Positions 1 through 8,756 are shown, numbered from the stretch's first letter. The stretch is 64,000 nt of DNA from Bacillota bacterium (GCA_023435565.1 JAEYRN010000017.1:62001-126000); one strand, 5' to 3'. Translations and numbers: made by a program. Notes: generated by a model from the sequence alone, not told the origin.

Positions 1-233
1 TCCCCTTTTTTGATGCCCCGCTTCAAAAGAAGATTAGCCATCCGGTTGGCTTTCTCGTCAAAAACCCGCCAGGTCATTTCCCGCCGGTATTCCCCCGCCG
101 GATTGTTTTCAATCAGTTCATACTCTTTCCAGATAATATTATGGCTGTCCTGGAGATCCAAATTAATCTCGGTCAGACATGTTTCCTGTCCATACAATTC
201 CGCATTACGCGCTAATATCTCCGTGATCGGCAT
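1..233 (-). CDS. AMP-dependent acyl-CoA synthetase, N-terminal fragment
   Basis: The minus strand reads from an ATG at 231-233 (MPITEILARNAELYG) and stays open to the left edge, so only about 77 residues are seen. The start has a good ribosome binding site (GGGAGG seven bases upstream region). The visible part, with an MTWRVFDEKANRMANLLL stretch, resembles the N-terminus of the ANL superfamily, in which the order is a short lead-in, a Tyr/Trp-rich strand, then the helix that begins the AMP-binding domain. Such enzymes activate a carboxylic acid with ATP and load it on CoA. The catalytic motifs lie outside the window, so the substrate cannot be told. Confidence 0.75.
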   Translation of the reverse strand, partial: MPITEILARNAELYGQETCLTEINLDLQDSHNIIWKEYELIENNPAGEYRREMTWRVFDEKANRMANLLLKRGIKKG

Positions 234-441
234 TTTGCTTCCTTCCTCCCGTTCTACCAATTTAGCAGAAGATTTATGTAATTTAAGAAATATAAATTGA
301 GCGAATAAAAATAATAAAACACTAAGTAATATTATAAAGTTATGCAATTGGATAATCAAGAGATTGTTGGAAGGTTCGCGCCGGAGATTTGACTCCTTGT
401 TTTATTTTTCCCACTTTCATTACATAATTTCCAATTTTATC

Positions 442-470
442 TTGCAACTTTATACGATATATGTTATATT
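442..470 (+). promoter_or_regulatory. Sigma-A type promoter of the small coiled-coil gene
   Basis: TTGCAA (442-447) and TATATT (465-470) are separated by 17 bases, and the next gene starts at 517. The match is seen directly; activity is inferred. Confidence 0.6.
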
Positions 471-516
471 ATTTCTGCACTTTTCCAAAATTTCTATTTT
501 TAAGGAGGTATTTACC

Positions 517-831
517 ATGCCACACACCACTTACGCCGAAGTAGCCGCCGCAGCTGAAACCTTACTCTCCGGCCTTAAAGCTAATAGCGGGCAAATGAGC
601 AAACGGGGGATTGACGAGCAATTTCTGTCCGAATTCGAAAAAAATAAAAATAGCTTCATCTCCCTAAATAATGAACAAGAGACCCTTAAAGCCAAACTCA
701 AAGAGAAAACCGGTCAATTGGAAGACATGGGAAATATACTTAAAAAGCAAATTTCCGAAGCCCGTAAAATGATCAAAGTAGAAATACCCCAAAAGCTTTG
801 GAAAGAATACGGCATCACCGACAAACGATAA
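517..831 (+). CDS. Small helical (coiled-coil) protein, unknown function
   Basis: A 104-residue protein. The open frame extends further upstream, but the ATG at 517 is chosen because TAAGGAGG lies at 501-508 with ideal spacing, and a promoter sits just before. The sequence is Ala/Glu/Lys rich with no membrane segment; residues about 30-85 look like a coiled coil. It ends IPQKLWKEYGITDKR. I do not recognise a family with certainty. It stands alone, with its own promoter and terminator. Confidence 0.75.
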   Translation: MPHTTYAEVAAAAETLLSGLKANSGQMSKRGIDEQFLSEFEKNKNSFISLNNEQETLKAKLKEKTGQLEDMGNILKKQISEARKMIKVEIPQKLWKEYGITDKR

Positions 832-849
832 AAAAACAACTTATGAATT

Positions 850-878
850 AAAAGGATCGCGACAAACGCGGTCCTTTT
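850..878 (+). terminator. Intrinsic terminator
   Basis: AAAGGATCGCG pairs with CGCGGTCCTTT (11 pairs, one G-T) and is followed by a T-rich run. It lies 19 bases after the coiled-coil gene. Confidence 0.75.
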
Positions 879-918
879 ATAATTGCCCAATCGAAAGGTC
901 AAACTGTATTCTATCTCC

Positions 919-1107
919 CATTATTTCGGGGGTTATCTTCCCCAGTTCGGGAAATCCAATCCCCGCCTCGGGATCATTCTTCTCCATCATGGGATCGCTT
1001 CTCCCCGTCTTGGGAATCATTTTCCCCAGTTTGGGATCGTTCTTCCCTATCTCAGGATCGCTCTTCCCCTGTTCGGGAAATCCGTTCCCCGGTTTCGAAT
1101 AAGAAAT
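919..1107. repeat. 21-bp tandem repeat, eight clear copies plus one degenerate
   Basis: Exactly 21-base units run from 940 to 1107 (boundaries 940, 961, 982, 1003, 1024, 1045, 1066, 1087), with a weaker unit at 919-939. Each unit has the form CCCC-N5-GGGA-N8, so a short dyad sits in every copy. Because 21 is divisible by three and the unit is partly palindromic, both strands read as heptapeptide repeats with fixed Gly and Pro: minus strand like GKSDPEI/GKNDPKL, plus strand like PRLGIIL. The minus frame is open from about 1125 to 877 and the plus frame from 883 to 1284, but neither has a convincing ribosome binding site, so I list it as a repeat rather than a gene. Confidence 0.85.
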
Positions 1108-1303
1108 CCCAAAGACAAAGCCCAATATAATAAAAACTACTATAGTTTTCCTACTATAGTCTTGAGTTTGAGTATCTTTATTTTTCTCTTTTTTTACTTT
1201 GTTGCTTTATACTCTAAAAACCTTGCCGGAACAATGGAGACCAAGACAGGCGTCATTAATGTTCACCAACTTCTAATCCGATAAATAAAAAATAAAAATT
1301 CCC

Positions 1304-2239
1304 TCACTGCCTCACCAAAACATATAGCGCGCGGCTGATCTTTTTCGGTTTTGGATCAAATTCAAGCCCGATCATCCGGTCACACTCACTCTGAGGAAGC
1401 CGATAAACTAATTTACCATATTCCAAGAATGACTCCTGCCATAAAGATACGAAAGATCGGATCTCTTTTCCGGTAAAGCCCAGTTTGCGCAAAGGCTTAG
1501 CAAAATCAATCATTAATTCGGCTAACTCCGGTTTTACCCGGACGGTTTCACCGGGTTGCAACTGGGGCAAATAGGATGAAAAAATGTTGGGCTCAAATAG
1601 TAATACTCCCGTGTCCAAAGGATTTTGAACAAGGACAAAAAGATCCAGTACCGGATAGCTACCGGTATTGACCAGAGTAACCTCTTGAGTCTGAGGATCA
1701 ACAGTCATTTTAACCGGATTGGCGAAGGGCATTTCGCCTTCGTAAAAAAGGAATCTTGCTTTGGTCCCGCCGTACTCGATCTCATCGGCATCGACATTGT
1801 TAAGAGTACCGATAATCTCATCAAGGGGAACAAAATCCTCCGTGATCAAACCTTTGGTAATAACCGGTTCGGCTTCGGCTGGAAAAGAAACGCCCTTCCA
1901 TTGGATCACATTACTGCTTTTTTCCGCAACGGGATAAGTTTCAGTCGGGGTCCCCTGGTTAAAAGTAACTTTAAGCGAAAACGGGCGCTTATCCCGGGAA
2001 TGGAAATAAAGCACCGGTTCTTTAACGTATGTAATCCGCATCGGACGAGATGTTAACAGGTAATCTCCGGGAGCATCATCGCAGCCTACGAAGACGCCCC
2101 ATTCATAAACTTCATAATCAGCGACGTTTTGATCAACCATTTCCGCTTTGCCATGGAACGGCCCCGGAAATATTGTGAAGACTAAAACCACGAACAATAT
2201 GGATAGCCTCAAAATTTTTCGACCGGAAAGTACTTTCAT
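1304..2239 (-). CDS. Secreted protein of unknown function
   Basis: A 311-residue protein with an N-terminal signal peptide (basic MKVLSGRKILR, then a hydrophobic stretch to about residue 28). The ATG at 2239 has AAGGGGGAAA upstream. Motifs YEWGVFV near residue 45, PVLYFHS near 75 and FLFYEGEMPF near 165 recall, from memory, a family of secreted proteins of Planctomycetes and other environmental bacteria with YEWGTFT and METPVIYFY signatures; that family has no known function to my knowledge. No catalytic residues are evident. It lies downstream of a leader with three successive hairpins (2309-2444). Confidence 0.75.
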   Translation of the reverse strand: MKVLSGRKILRLSILFVVLVFTIFPGPFHGKAEMVDQNVADYEVYEWGVFVGCDDAPGDYLLTSRPMRITYVKEPVLYFHSRDKRPFSLKVTFNQGTPTETYPVAEKSSNVIQWKGVSFPAEAEPVITKGLITEDFVPLDEIIGTLNNVDADEIEYGGTKARFLFYEGEMPFANPVKMTVDPQTQEVTLVNTGSYPVLDLFVLVQNPLDTGVLLFEPNIFSSYLPQLQPGETVRVKPELAELMIDFAKPLRKLGFTGKEIRSFVSLWQESFLEYGKLVYRLPQSECDRMIGLEFDPKPKKISRALYVLVRQ

Positions 2240-2308
2240 CAGATTTCCCCCTTGCTTTATTTATCACTCACCCCACGCCAAATAGTGCTTATAGTTATAT
2301 CGATCCGG

Positions 2309-2444
2309 CCCCTCTCTGTTCCGATCTTGTTTTGAATGCCGTTTCAACAAAGAGGGGCGCATAGATCAGGTTTTTTCATTCCCGTCTTGATCTGCCTTTC
2401 CTCTCTATTGACACAACTTTTAGTATTTCTTCATGATAGAGAGG
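2309..2444 (-). promoter_or_regulatory. Structured leader with three hairpins and alternative pairings
   Basis: In minus-strand order: CCTCTCTA/TAGAGAGG (arms at 2437-2444 and 2400-2407), AGATCA/TGATCT (2388-2393 and 2363-2368), and GCCCCTCTTTGTT/AACAGAGAGGGGC (2346-2358 and 2308-2320). The CCTCTCT and AGAGAGG arms of the first and third hairpins can also pair with each other. No known riboswitch is recognised and no U-run follows, so regulatory function is an inference. Confidence 0.4.
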
Positions 2445-2491
2445 CTAGGTTAGTCGTTTTTTATCTTATCTGAGTTAACTTTATAATCAAA

Positions 2492-3514
2492 TCAGTATAA
2501 CGGTTCAAACGTCTTTACTACTTCGTCAAAAACAGGCGAGTACTTGTCATAGAACTCTTGGGGGCTTTTATAAGCAAGCACATAAAAACCTTCTTTTGCT
2601 TTGATTACAATGAATTTTGCTTTAAGCCAATATTTACTAGTAAACAACGGGCCTCGCGGTTTCTCCTGATATACTTCATAGTTTATTTCAGTTGCGGTTT
2701 TTTCGTCAAACTTAATCTTCTTGGGCTTTTCGTACCGTGATTTATCGCTACCCTTCCTTTTTAAGGCCAATTGCTCATATTCTTTGACAAAATTTGCATA
2801 GGTTTTCTTCTGGACATTACGTTTGCAGTAATATCCCACATAAATGTGAGGATCGGGAAAGAAATACGCTTCCCCCTCCTCTATTTTGGCCTTCTCCGGC
2901 ATTATCAAGTTGACCTCAAAAATACCGGCTTTTTCATCTCCTTCCCGGTCTTGCTCCAGTTTCCAACGGACCGGCAGGTAACAGGAGAAATAATCATGGT
3001 CCATCACGAATTTTTCATAAGGCTCCGGTTTTACCTCTTTGAGCTCTGGAAACTCAAAAGAAAAGTGCTTTTCAACAATTGAGAATAAAAATTCATCGGA
3101 TGGCGCGATTCGGGGCGAAGAGTAAACCCGGTTGGTTATGGAATAAGTAAAATCTCCTTTCAGTCCCAGATCTTTTTCCAGGTCGAAAAGGATTAAAACT
3201 CCTTCATCCATAATGGCCTTACATTCATCGGGCCGGACCCGAAAAATGGTCAGAGTATAGTGGGGGACTCTTTCGGTTATTCCCGGTTCTTTCTTCATGT
3301 CGATTCTAAACGAACTTTTGTCCGTACACCCGTTGCTTCCGACTCTGACGATAAATTTAGCCGGTCCCATCAGGAGTTCATCAAGGACCTCTTCTCCCGT
3401 TTGCCGGGGGCCGCTTGAATATTGGCAGTAAGATTTAGGAGCTAAAAGTAAAATGCCAAATATGATTAATAAAGCAAAAAGCATTGTCTTTGATTTACTC
3501 CCGAAAGGATTCAT
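2492..3514 (-). CDS. Secreted protein, PsbP/MOG1-like C-terminal region (tentative)
   Basis: A 340-residue protein with a signal peptide (MNPFGSKSKTMLFALLIIFG, cleavage near residue 30). The start is backed by GGAGGT six bases upstream. The C-terminal part, GFYVLAYKSPQEFYDKY followed by FDEVVKTFEPLY, looks like the end of PsbP/DUF1795-like domains, which finish with a hydrophobic strand and a helix ending in a Phe pair; this is a weak resemblance. No catalytic residues can be named. It is first in a minus-strand pair with the 1304-2239 gene but separated from it by a 252-base structured gap. Confidence 0.7.
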   Translation of the reverse strand: MNPFGSKSKTMLFALLIIFGILLLAPKSYCQYSSGPRQTGEEVLDELLMGPAKFIVRVGSNGCTDKSSFRIDMKKEPGITERVPHYTLTIFRVRPDECKAIMDEGVLILFDLEKDLGLKGDFTYSITNRVYSSPRIAPSDEFLFSIVEKHFSFEFPELKEVKPEPYEKFVMDHDYFSCYLPVRWKLEQDREGDEKAGIFEVNLIMPEKAKIEEGEAYFFPDPHIYVGYYCKRNVQKKTYANFVKEYEQLALKRKGSDKSRYEKPKKIKFDEKTATEINYEVYQEKPRGPLFTSKYWLKAKFIVIKAKEGFYVLAYKSPQEFYDKYSPVFDEVVKTFEPLY

Positions 3515-3543
3515 TTTTTACCTCCATACAATTAATAAACTGA

Positions 3544-4182
3544 CTACATGACAAAATGCAAGAGAACGGTAATTGTTTGATCGGTGGTCACCAGCTTATC
3601 ATGATCGTCATCCACATATCCGGCGCTAAAAGAGGAGATTAAATAGTAGGTTTTGCCTTTCTCTCCCACGAAATATTTATTCTTTTTGATAAAAAAACAG
3701 ATATCCGTATCCTTGACTTCTCCCGCGGATGTAACTCCCGCGGAGTCTTCAGGTTCATCAAAAAGAAGGTCCATCGTCTCGGTCTTTACTATTTGGCCAT
3801 TTTTTTCCTGTTCATATACCAGCTCTTCGGTAAAGGGATAATAGGTAAAGTAAACAATCGATTGATCGTATTTAAATTCAATCGTGTAAAAACTGTCCCA
3901 CTCAAAGGATACCGGGTTTTTTAACTGAATATCCACTCGCAAATAATCCTGGTCATAACAGGCAACCACTCCGTAAATATCCGATTCCAACAATTGATGG
4001 GCGGTCTGATCCCCAACCGGCTCCTCGTTGGGAGATACGATCCAACCCTCGGGGTTATAAGTCTTATCAACATCATCAACCTTAGTGGCGTCCCGTCTGG
4101 GAAAGGTCATGGTCGCGGCCAAACATGGGCTAGCCATGGCAATCCCCAATATCAGTACCAAGCAAACCAGGATCTTTTTCAT
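3544..4182 (-). CDS. Secreted protein of unknown function
   Basis: A 212-residue protein. The frame extends upstream to 4275, but the ATG at 4182 is chosen because GGGAGG precedes it and a signal peptide begins there (MKKILVCLVLILGIAMASPC, cleavage after CLAA). The mature part is rich in Tyr, Phe and Asp with alternating strands, as in a beta sandwich, and contains no recognisable catalytic motif. Its last 38 codons are duplicated as a fragment at 6127-6243. The 4183-4271 stretch before it is noncoding and includes AATCCGAAATCCGAAAT, a type of low-complexity filler seen between genes in many environmental genomes. Confidence 0.75.
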   Translation of the reverse strand: MKKILVCLVLILGIAMASPCLAATMTFPRRDATKVDDVDKTYNPEGWIVSPNEEPVGDQTAHQLLESDIYGVVACYDQDYLRVDIQLKNPVSFEWDSFYTIEFKYDQSIVYFTYYPFTEELVYEQEKNGQIVKTETMDLLFDEPEDSAGVTSAGEVKDTDICFFIKKNKYFVGEKGKTYYLISSFSAGYVDDDHDKLVTTDQTITVLLHFVM

Positions 4183-4271
4183 GGCGATAACCTCCCTTGA
4201 AATTGCGGATTGTCGATTGCTGATTTTTAAACCACAAACCCCGACCCATGCCAATCCGAAATCCGAAATAT

Positions 4272-6032
4272 TCAAAACTCCGTCGGCAACGTCAGTACAA
4301 GCTTCGTCCCGCTCCGGAAAACCTTGACGCCGGTGATCGTCCCGGCGATTAATTTACGGAACTCCTCATTGTCTTTAAAAGTCGAGCCATTAATCTCCAA
4401 AATCACGTCATCCGCCTTGATTTGCAGTTTTTCCGCCAGGCTGCCTTTTTTGACTTCCGTAACTAAAAGACCGTTCACCAAAGCTAAACCCATCAGCTTC
4501 CAGTCCGCGTCGGTCAAGGGCCGGGCGGAGATACCGAAAGTCGGCTGATTTTGGGTTCCGGTCCCAGGTTTGTAGCCGACCGGCGGGAAAGCGCCGATAT
4601 AACTACCGCCCCGGCCTTTGGCAGCTAACGGCGAATCGGCGGCCAAACGGTAGTCGTCTTTGGCCGACTCGGCAAACAAAGGCGCCAGGCTCAGATTGGT
4701 GGGCGAAGGCGGGAAAAGGAGCGTTGGAGTATAGACTACTAAGTCAGGCTGGATCGGATAAGTTTCCGGATAATTTTTGCTTTGGATTTGGCTCAAGATA
4801 TTGGAATTAGCAGGTCGAATTTGCACCTTCTTTTCAAGGTGCTTAAACAGGCCCCAATATTCTATAAAACCCGCTTCTTCAATGACTTGATTGTAAAAAT
4901 CGTTATATTCCAACGTGATCTGGCTGTTCGGATTGACCAGGCAACCGATATTATTGAAGGCCGAAATATTATTGAATACCATTCCCTTTCCGCCTTGGCC
5001 GATACAAATCCCAAACCCCACCGATCCGCCATTATGAAATCTATAGAGAAACTCCCCCGAGGGAACCCCGTTTTCAATAACGGTATTATTACTGATCTCC
5101 AGTTGGCCGTCGGCCCAGATCCCCTTAATGTTTTTTCGGACCAGATTACGGCTAATCTTGACGCTTGAACCTTGGGATTCAATATTGATCGCCCAGGAGC
5201 CGTTATCGTGAATATAATTATCTTCCACGGTCACATCCGTGCCTTTGAGGCTGATGCCGGACGCAAAATTACTAATCCGGCAATTTCTGACGGCTATCCC
5301 CTTACCGGAACCGCCGATACCCATACCGCTGCCTTTGTTCGCGGCGACCAGGGTAAGTCCCTCCATCTTGATACCGGCAACTCCGTTAAGATAAATGCCG
5401 GATAAAACCGCCGGGTTTTGAGGATCGAGCGAGGTTAAAGTCAGCTTGTCACGCCCGATATTGGCAAAGGAATATTGGCCCGGACCCAGTAAAATAGTAT
5501 CTCCCGGTCGGGTGCGGAGTAGCGCCCCCTCCACCGTCCGGCAATCCCCGGAACCATCGGCCGCCACCTTGATTATGGCCGGTTTCGCGGCGGCGGTTGG
5601 CTGGACTAGACCACCGAACTGATCGGCGTTTCGGATTAGCTCAATCGTTAATTCCTGTCCTTGGCGCAGGATGGTGAAAATCACTGGTTTTGAATCGGAA
5701 ATTGCCTCGAACGCCTTCTGGTAGTCGGTTAGGTCCTTGACTTCCACAGCTTTTCCATTAACTGCCTGGATCTTTACAATCAAGTCCCCTTCACGCACCC
5801 CGGCCTTCTCCGCCGGAGACCCGGCATAAATACCGATCACTGCCAAGCCTTGCGATTCACGGGACAATCCCAAATCTTCAGCCAAATCGGGATAGAGTGC
5901 GCAAAGTTCGCATCCGGGCAACGCCTTCGCTTTAGCGGCGTTAACCGGCGCTCCGGGATCGGTTAAGATGAAAGCTATTATCAGAGCGGCTAAAACCAAA
6001 TAAATAAACCTGATTCTAAGTGTGATAATCAC
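4272..6032 (-). CDS. Secreted PDZ - parallel beta-helix - PDZ protein
   Basis: A 586-residue protein starting at a GTG with GGGGGAG upstream. A signal peptide covers residues 1-32. Residues about 55-140 form a PDZ domain (AGSPAEKAGVREGDLIVKI), residues about 155-400 a right-handed beta-helix of the pectate-lyase/NosD type (repeated strands such as NCRISNF, DNYIHDN, NNTVIENG), and residues about 505-586 a second PDZ domain (LVTEVKKGSLAEKLQIKADD). Beta-helix domains often bind or cut polysaccharide; no catalytic triad is assigned here. The two PDZ domains suggest binding of peptide termini at the cell surface. Function is inferred only. Confidence 0.8.
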   Translation of the reverse strand: MIITLRIRFIYLVLAALIIAFILTDPGAPVNAAKAKALPGCELCALYPDLAEDLGLSRESQGLAVIGIYAGSPAEKAGVREGDLIVKIQAVNGKAVEVKDLTDYQKAFEAISDSKPVIFTILRQGQELTIELIRNADQFGGLVQPTAAAKPAIIKVAADGSGDCRTVEGALLRTRPGDTILLGPGQYSFANIGRDKLTLTSLDPQNPAVLSGIYLNGVAGIKMEGLTLVAANKGSGMGIGGSGKGIAVRNCRISNFASGISLKGTDVTVEDNYIHDNGSWAINIESQGSSVKISRNLVRKNIKGIWADGQLEISNNTVIENGVPSGEFLYRFHNGGSVGFGICIGQGGKGMVFNNISAFNNIGCLVNPNSQITLEYNDFYNQVIEEAGFIEYWGLFKHLEKKVQIRPANSNILSQIQSKNYPETYPIQPDLVVYTPTLLFPPSPTNLSLAPLFAESAKDDYRLAADSPLAAKGRGGSYIGAFPPVGYKPGTGTQNQPTFGISARPLTDADWKLMGLALVNGLLVTEVKKGSLAEKLQIKADDVILEINGSTFKDNEEFRKLIAGTITGVKVFRSGTKLVLTLPTEF

Positions 6033-6126
6033 CGTAATCTCCCCCTTTACGTTTAGAATGTATCATAATCTCGTCAATGAACCCAAGCCAATAACCATTA
6101 GCTCGCTCATGCCTCTTACCTTCCTA

Positions 6127-6243
6127 GCTACATCACAAAATGCAAGAGAACGGTAATTGTTTGATCGGTGGTCACCAGCTTATTATTGGTATCCACGTAT
6201 CTGGCGCTAAACGAGGAGGTTAAATAATAGGTTTTGCCTTTTT
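6127..6243 (-). pseudogene. 3' fragment duplicated from the 3544-4182 gene
   Basis: About 117 bases closely match the end of the secreted-protein gene at 3544. Translated, both end in VTTDQTITVLLHFVM and stop; before that GKTYYLTSSFSARYVDTNNK here matches GKTYYLISSFSAGYVDDDHDK there. Identity ends abruptly at about 6243 and no start or signal peptide follows, so it is the tail of a lost paralogue. The two copies flank the PDZ/beta-helix gene. Confidence 0.85.
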
Positions 6244-6265
6244 CATCCCCGCAACCTCCGCTCCA

Positions 6266-6331
6266 CTATTTCACCGTTACGCTAATAATCTTGGGCCCGA
6301 CTGGAAAGAACTTCAATGCAATGGGCAATTT
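6266..6331 (-). pseudogene. Possible C-terminal gene remnant
   Basis: After the stop of the 6332 gene the same frame continues KLPIALKFFPVGPKIISVTV-K-stop. The alternating hydrophobic strands ending in a stop look like the last strands of a beta-sandwich protein, but no match elsewhere in the window supports it. It may be chance. Confidence 0.25.
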
Positions 6332-6544
6332 TCACCCTTTCACCCGCCACTTCCGATCCGTCTTCTTGACATACAAACGGCTGATACTACCACAATCTTT
6401 ACACAATTCAGCATAAAACGGCTCGACGCCCGTTAACAAAAATCCGGTATGATATTCCAGGCCGATAACATTTACCTGCGTACTTTGCCTTACCTCCACA
6501 TCCGGTTGAATATTGGAACTGTTGCAGTAAATACAGTTATTCAA
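6332..6544 (-). CDS. Small zinc-ribbon-like protein (paralogue 1)
   Basis: A 70-residue protein starting at TTG (6542-6544) with GAGGGGAT upstream. It holds two Cys pairs, NCIYC near the N-terminus and LCKDC at about residue 48, spaced as in a zinc ribbon. It is clearly related to the 69-residue protein at 8757-8966: both share NCIYCxSxNIQxD, VEPxYAELCKDCGSI and YVKxTDRxW. No signal peptide is present, unlike its neighbours, so it should be cytoplasmic. Function unknown. Confidence 0.75.
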   Translation of the reverse strand: MNNCIYCNSSNIQPDVEVRQSTQVNVIGLEYHTGFLLTGVEPFYAELCKDCGSISRLYVKKTDRKWRVKG

Positions 6545-6615
6545 TGGGATCCCCTCGCTTTATAATAACTTAACTTTCATGCCGATAATCATCTCTACCT
6601 ATACACTAAAACTTA

Positions 6616-7839
6616 TTACCGGGGATCAGCCATTCTTCCCATAAACAAAATACTACCGGAATCAACATCCCGAATCAGGAAAACAAACGGATGGTCCGCT
6701 CTAAAACTCACCGGTTTATCAATGTCAACTGACTTGGTACCCATAACTACCCCTGTCGCTGCGGCGGCTTCGGTCCCCTCTTCGTTGACCTCCACAAAAG
6801 CTTTATGAATCACATGAGTAATATAAAGAAAAATCTTTGACATTCCATAAAAGTCAGCTTTCTCTTTGTCAAAAGCATCCTTCATCCCTAATGCTTGCAA
6901 CTGCGTATTTAATAATATCTCTTTTTCCAGTTTAAAACGGGGCAAATACACATGGGCTTTCCTACTTGCCATCCGATCCAGCAATTCCTGAAAAGCGTCA
7001 GCACTCAGGCCGGATTCAAGCTTGGCCGGATCCGATTGGACTTTGGGCAGTAGGATATCCATGGCGATGGTGCCGCCGGTATAGGGCAACTCCAATACTT
7101 GCCATTCATCGGTTTCTGCGTAATTAAACTTGCCCAGTTGATACATGAGAGGTGTATTGGTTTGTGCTCCATCCGCCAAATAAAATGGGGCATCCTTGGT
7201 CTGGTTTGGTTTGAATTGGGACTCCCACTTGCCTTTAAAGTAAATGGCATTGGTTAGGACCAAGCGGGTCAAGGAATTGAGTATCTTCGGCTTGATTAAA
7301 TCTTTGATTTTACGATTGGTTTTGGTTTCAACCCATTTGTTAATCGTCAGTCTCGCTTGCTCGGTATCGTTAATATAATCAACCAATCCAAATCCGGCGT
7401 CATAATAATTTTTGGTTATCTCCACAAACTCCGGGAAAAAGTCAGTGTCCTTCTGCCCCCATAAGGCGTTGGCTACCGATAGCTGATAGTCTTTGCCGGA
7501 TGCGTTGAACTTCTTCATCAATCCGGCAAAACCGGAATTAAGTTGGGCCCCTGCCAAGTCAAAATGGAGTGTCTTCTCCATCTGTTTTGCAGTTTCGCCG
7601 CGCGCTCCGGCATAAGTCATAGCCAGCGCTGAAGAAATGCTATAAGGAGAAAAAAACAGATTCCCTTTTTCTTTGGCGACAGTTCCATAAAGGTCAAAAG
7701 CAAAAGCATTATTCCCCTTGATTACCGCAGTCAAATCCGCCCCATCCGCCGTTGCTGAACTTACTGAAAAGACACTGGCAAAACAGGAAATAAACATTAA
7801 TGTTAAGATAATCCTGATAATGACGGGCCTAATTTTCAT
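6616..7839 (-). CDS. Secreted serpin (serine protease inhibitor)
   Basis: A 407-residue protein. The ATG at 7839 is chosen for its eight-base spacing from GGAGGT. A signal peptide covers about residues 1-30, followed by a full serpin fold: NLFFSPYSISSALAM, TNAIYFKGKW in the breach strand, and the C-terminal HPFVFLIRD and ILFMGRMADP. The reactive-centre hinge EEGTEAAAATG is canonical for an inhibitory serpin. Counting from the P15 Gly, P1 is Lys and P1' is Ser, which predicts inhibition of trypsin-like proteases; this is inferred from alignment position. Bacterial serpins are usually thought to protect against host or competitor proteases. Confidence 0.95.
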   Translation of the reverse strand: MKIRPVIIRIILTLMFISCFASVFSVSSATADGADLTAVIKGNNAFAFDLYGTVAKEKGNLFFSPYSISSALAMTYAGARGETAKQMEKTLHFDLAGAQLNSGFAGLMKKFNASGKDYQLSVANALWGQKDTDFFPEFVEITKNYYDAGFGLVDYINDTEQARLTINKWVETKTNRKIKDLIKPKILNSLTRLVLTNAIYFKGKWESQFKPNQTKDAPFYLADGAQTNTPLMYQLGKFNYAETDEWQVLELPYTGGTIAMDILLPKVQSDPAKLESGLSADAFQELLDRMASRKAHVYLPRFKLEKEILLNTQLQALGMKDAFDKEKADFYGMSKIFLYITHVIHKAFVEVNEEGTEAAAATGVVMGTKSVDIDKPVSFRADHPFVFLIRDVDSGSILFMGRMADPR

Positions 7840-7923
7840 CTTCAATTACCTCCAGATTTGGGTTTTCCATAGTTTTTAGACAATATTAATCAAAATTTGT
7901 TCCCTGCCAAATTTAATATTTTT

Positions 7924-8700
7924 TCAAAGGCCTGGTAATGATTCAACTAAATACTTACCAGAGTTTATATCAAAAATGCAAAACTCACGCCCATTTTCTT
8001 TAAAAACAAGATAATCAGGGACATCCCAGGAATAATTCTGGGGGATGGTTTTTTGATAAAGGACCTCACCGTGGTGATTTAATAGAAAAAAAGACATATC
8101 ACGGCTGTAATAATCATTGGTTGCAATTAAGATATATTCCCCGTTATTACTGAATTTGGCCTCAACAGCCTCGGAAAATCCGTATTCTTTTTCCCAAAGC
8201 AACTCTGCCTTCCGGCAATCATAAACAGCTAAAAGCGCATGTTTTAGGCTTCCGGTTCCGATTGCGCAACAGCTTCCATCAGGCGCTATTGCCAACATAT
8301 CGACCCATTTTAAACTTTCAAAGCCGTCCGGCCCCATAAAGGGAATTTCTTTGACTAATTCACCCGCCCCGTTATAAATGGAGATGCTTCGCGATGCTCT
8401 CTCGTCAAACCAACCCCAATTCGTCATAACGATGCATTGTCCATTATCGGAAATTGCCACTTCACTTGGTGTCGCAAAAAACATTTTACTCCAGACCGTT
8501 TCCCCTGAATCCATTAAACTGCACCGGGCGGGACTATTATCAGGATAGCCCAATATTTCGATTGATATGGTAAATCTCGTATTACAAGAACTATAAGTAT
8601 AAACCGTCCCCACCTTCGGCGGAATCGCTTCACCGAAAACCGCTCCGCCCGAGAGTAGCGCCATAAAGATTATCAATCCGGCCAATCTTATTTTCAGCAA
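7924..8700 (-). CDS. Secreted beta-propeller-like protein
   Basis: A 258-residue protein starting at TTG (8698-8700) with GGGGTGAG upstream. A signal peptide (MLKIRLAGLIIFMALLSGG, cleavage near VFGEA) is followed by repeated four-strand units with VAISDNGQCIVMT, LAIAPDGSCCAIGTG and AKFSNNGEYILIATND, as in WD40/PQQ propeller blades. With only four or five blades it may be a partial propeller or need a partner. No enzyme residues are seen. Confidence 0.7.
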   Translation of the reverse strand: MLKIRLAGLIIFMALLSGGAVFGEAIPPKVGTVYTYSSCNTRFTISIEILGYPDNSPARCSLMDSGETVWSKMFFATPSEVAISDNGQCIVMTNWGWFDERASRSISIYNGAGELVKEIPFMGPDGFESLKWVDMLAIAPDGSCCAIGTGSLKHALLAVYDCRKAELLWEKEYGFSEAVEAKFSNNGEYILIATNDYYSRDMSFFLLNHHGEVLYQKTIPQNYSWDVPDYLVFKENGREFCIFDINSGKYLVESLPGL

Positions 8701-8756
8701 CTCATCTCACCCCTATCATCAATGTAAAATATTAAGGGCGTTATTGATAACTTTAA

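Noticed and set aside
883..1284. Plus-strand open frame of 133 codons through the 21-bp repeat
   Set aside because: It begins at TTG without a ribosome binding site, and its openness follows from the repeat unit length of 21; kept as a repeat only.
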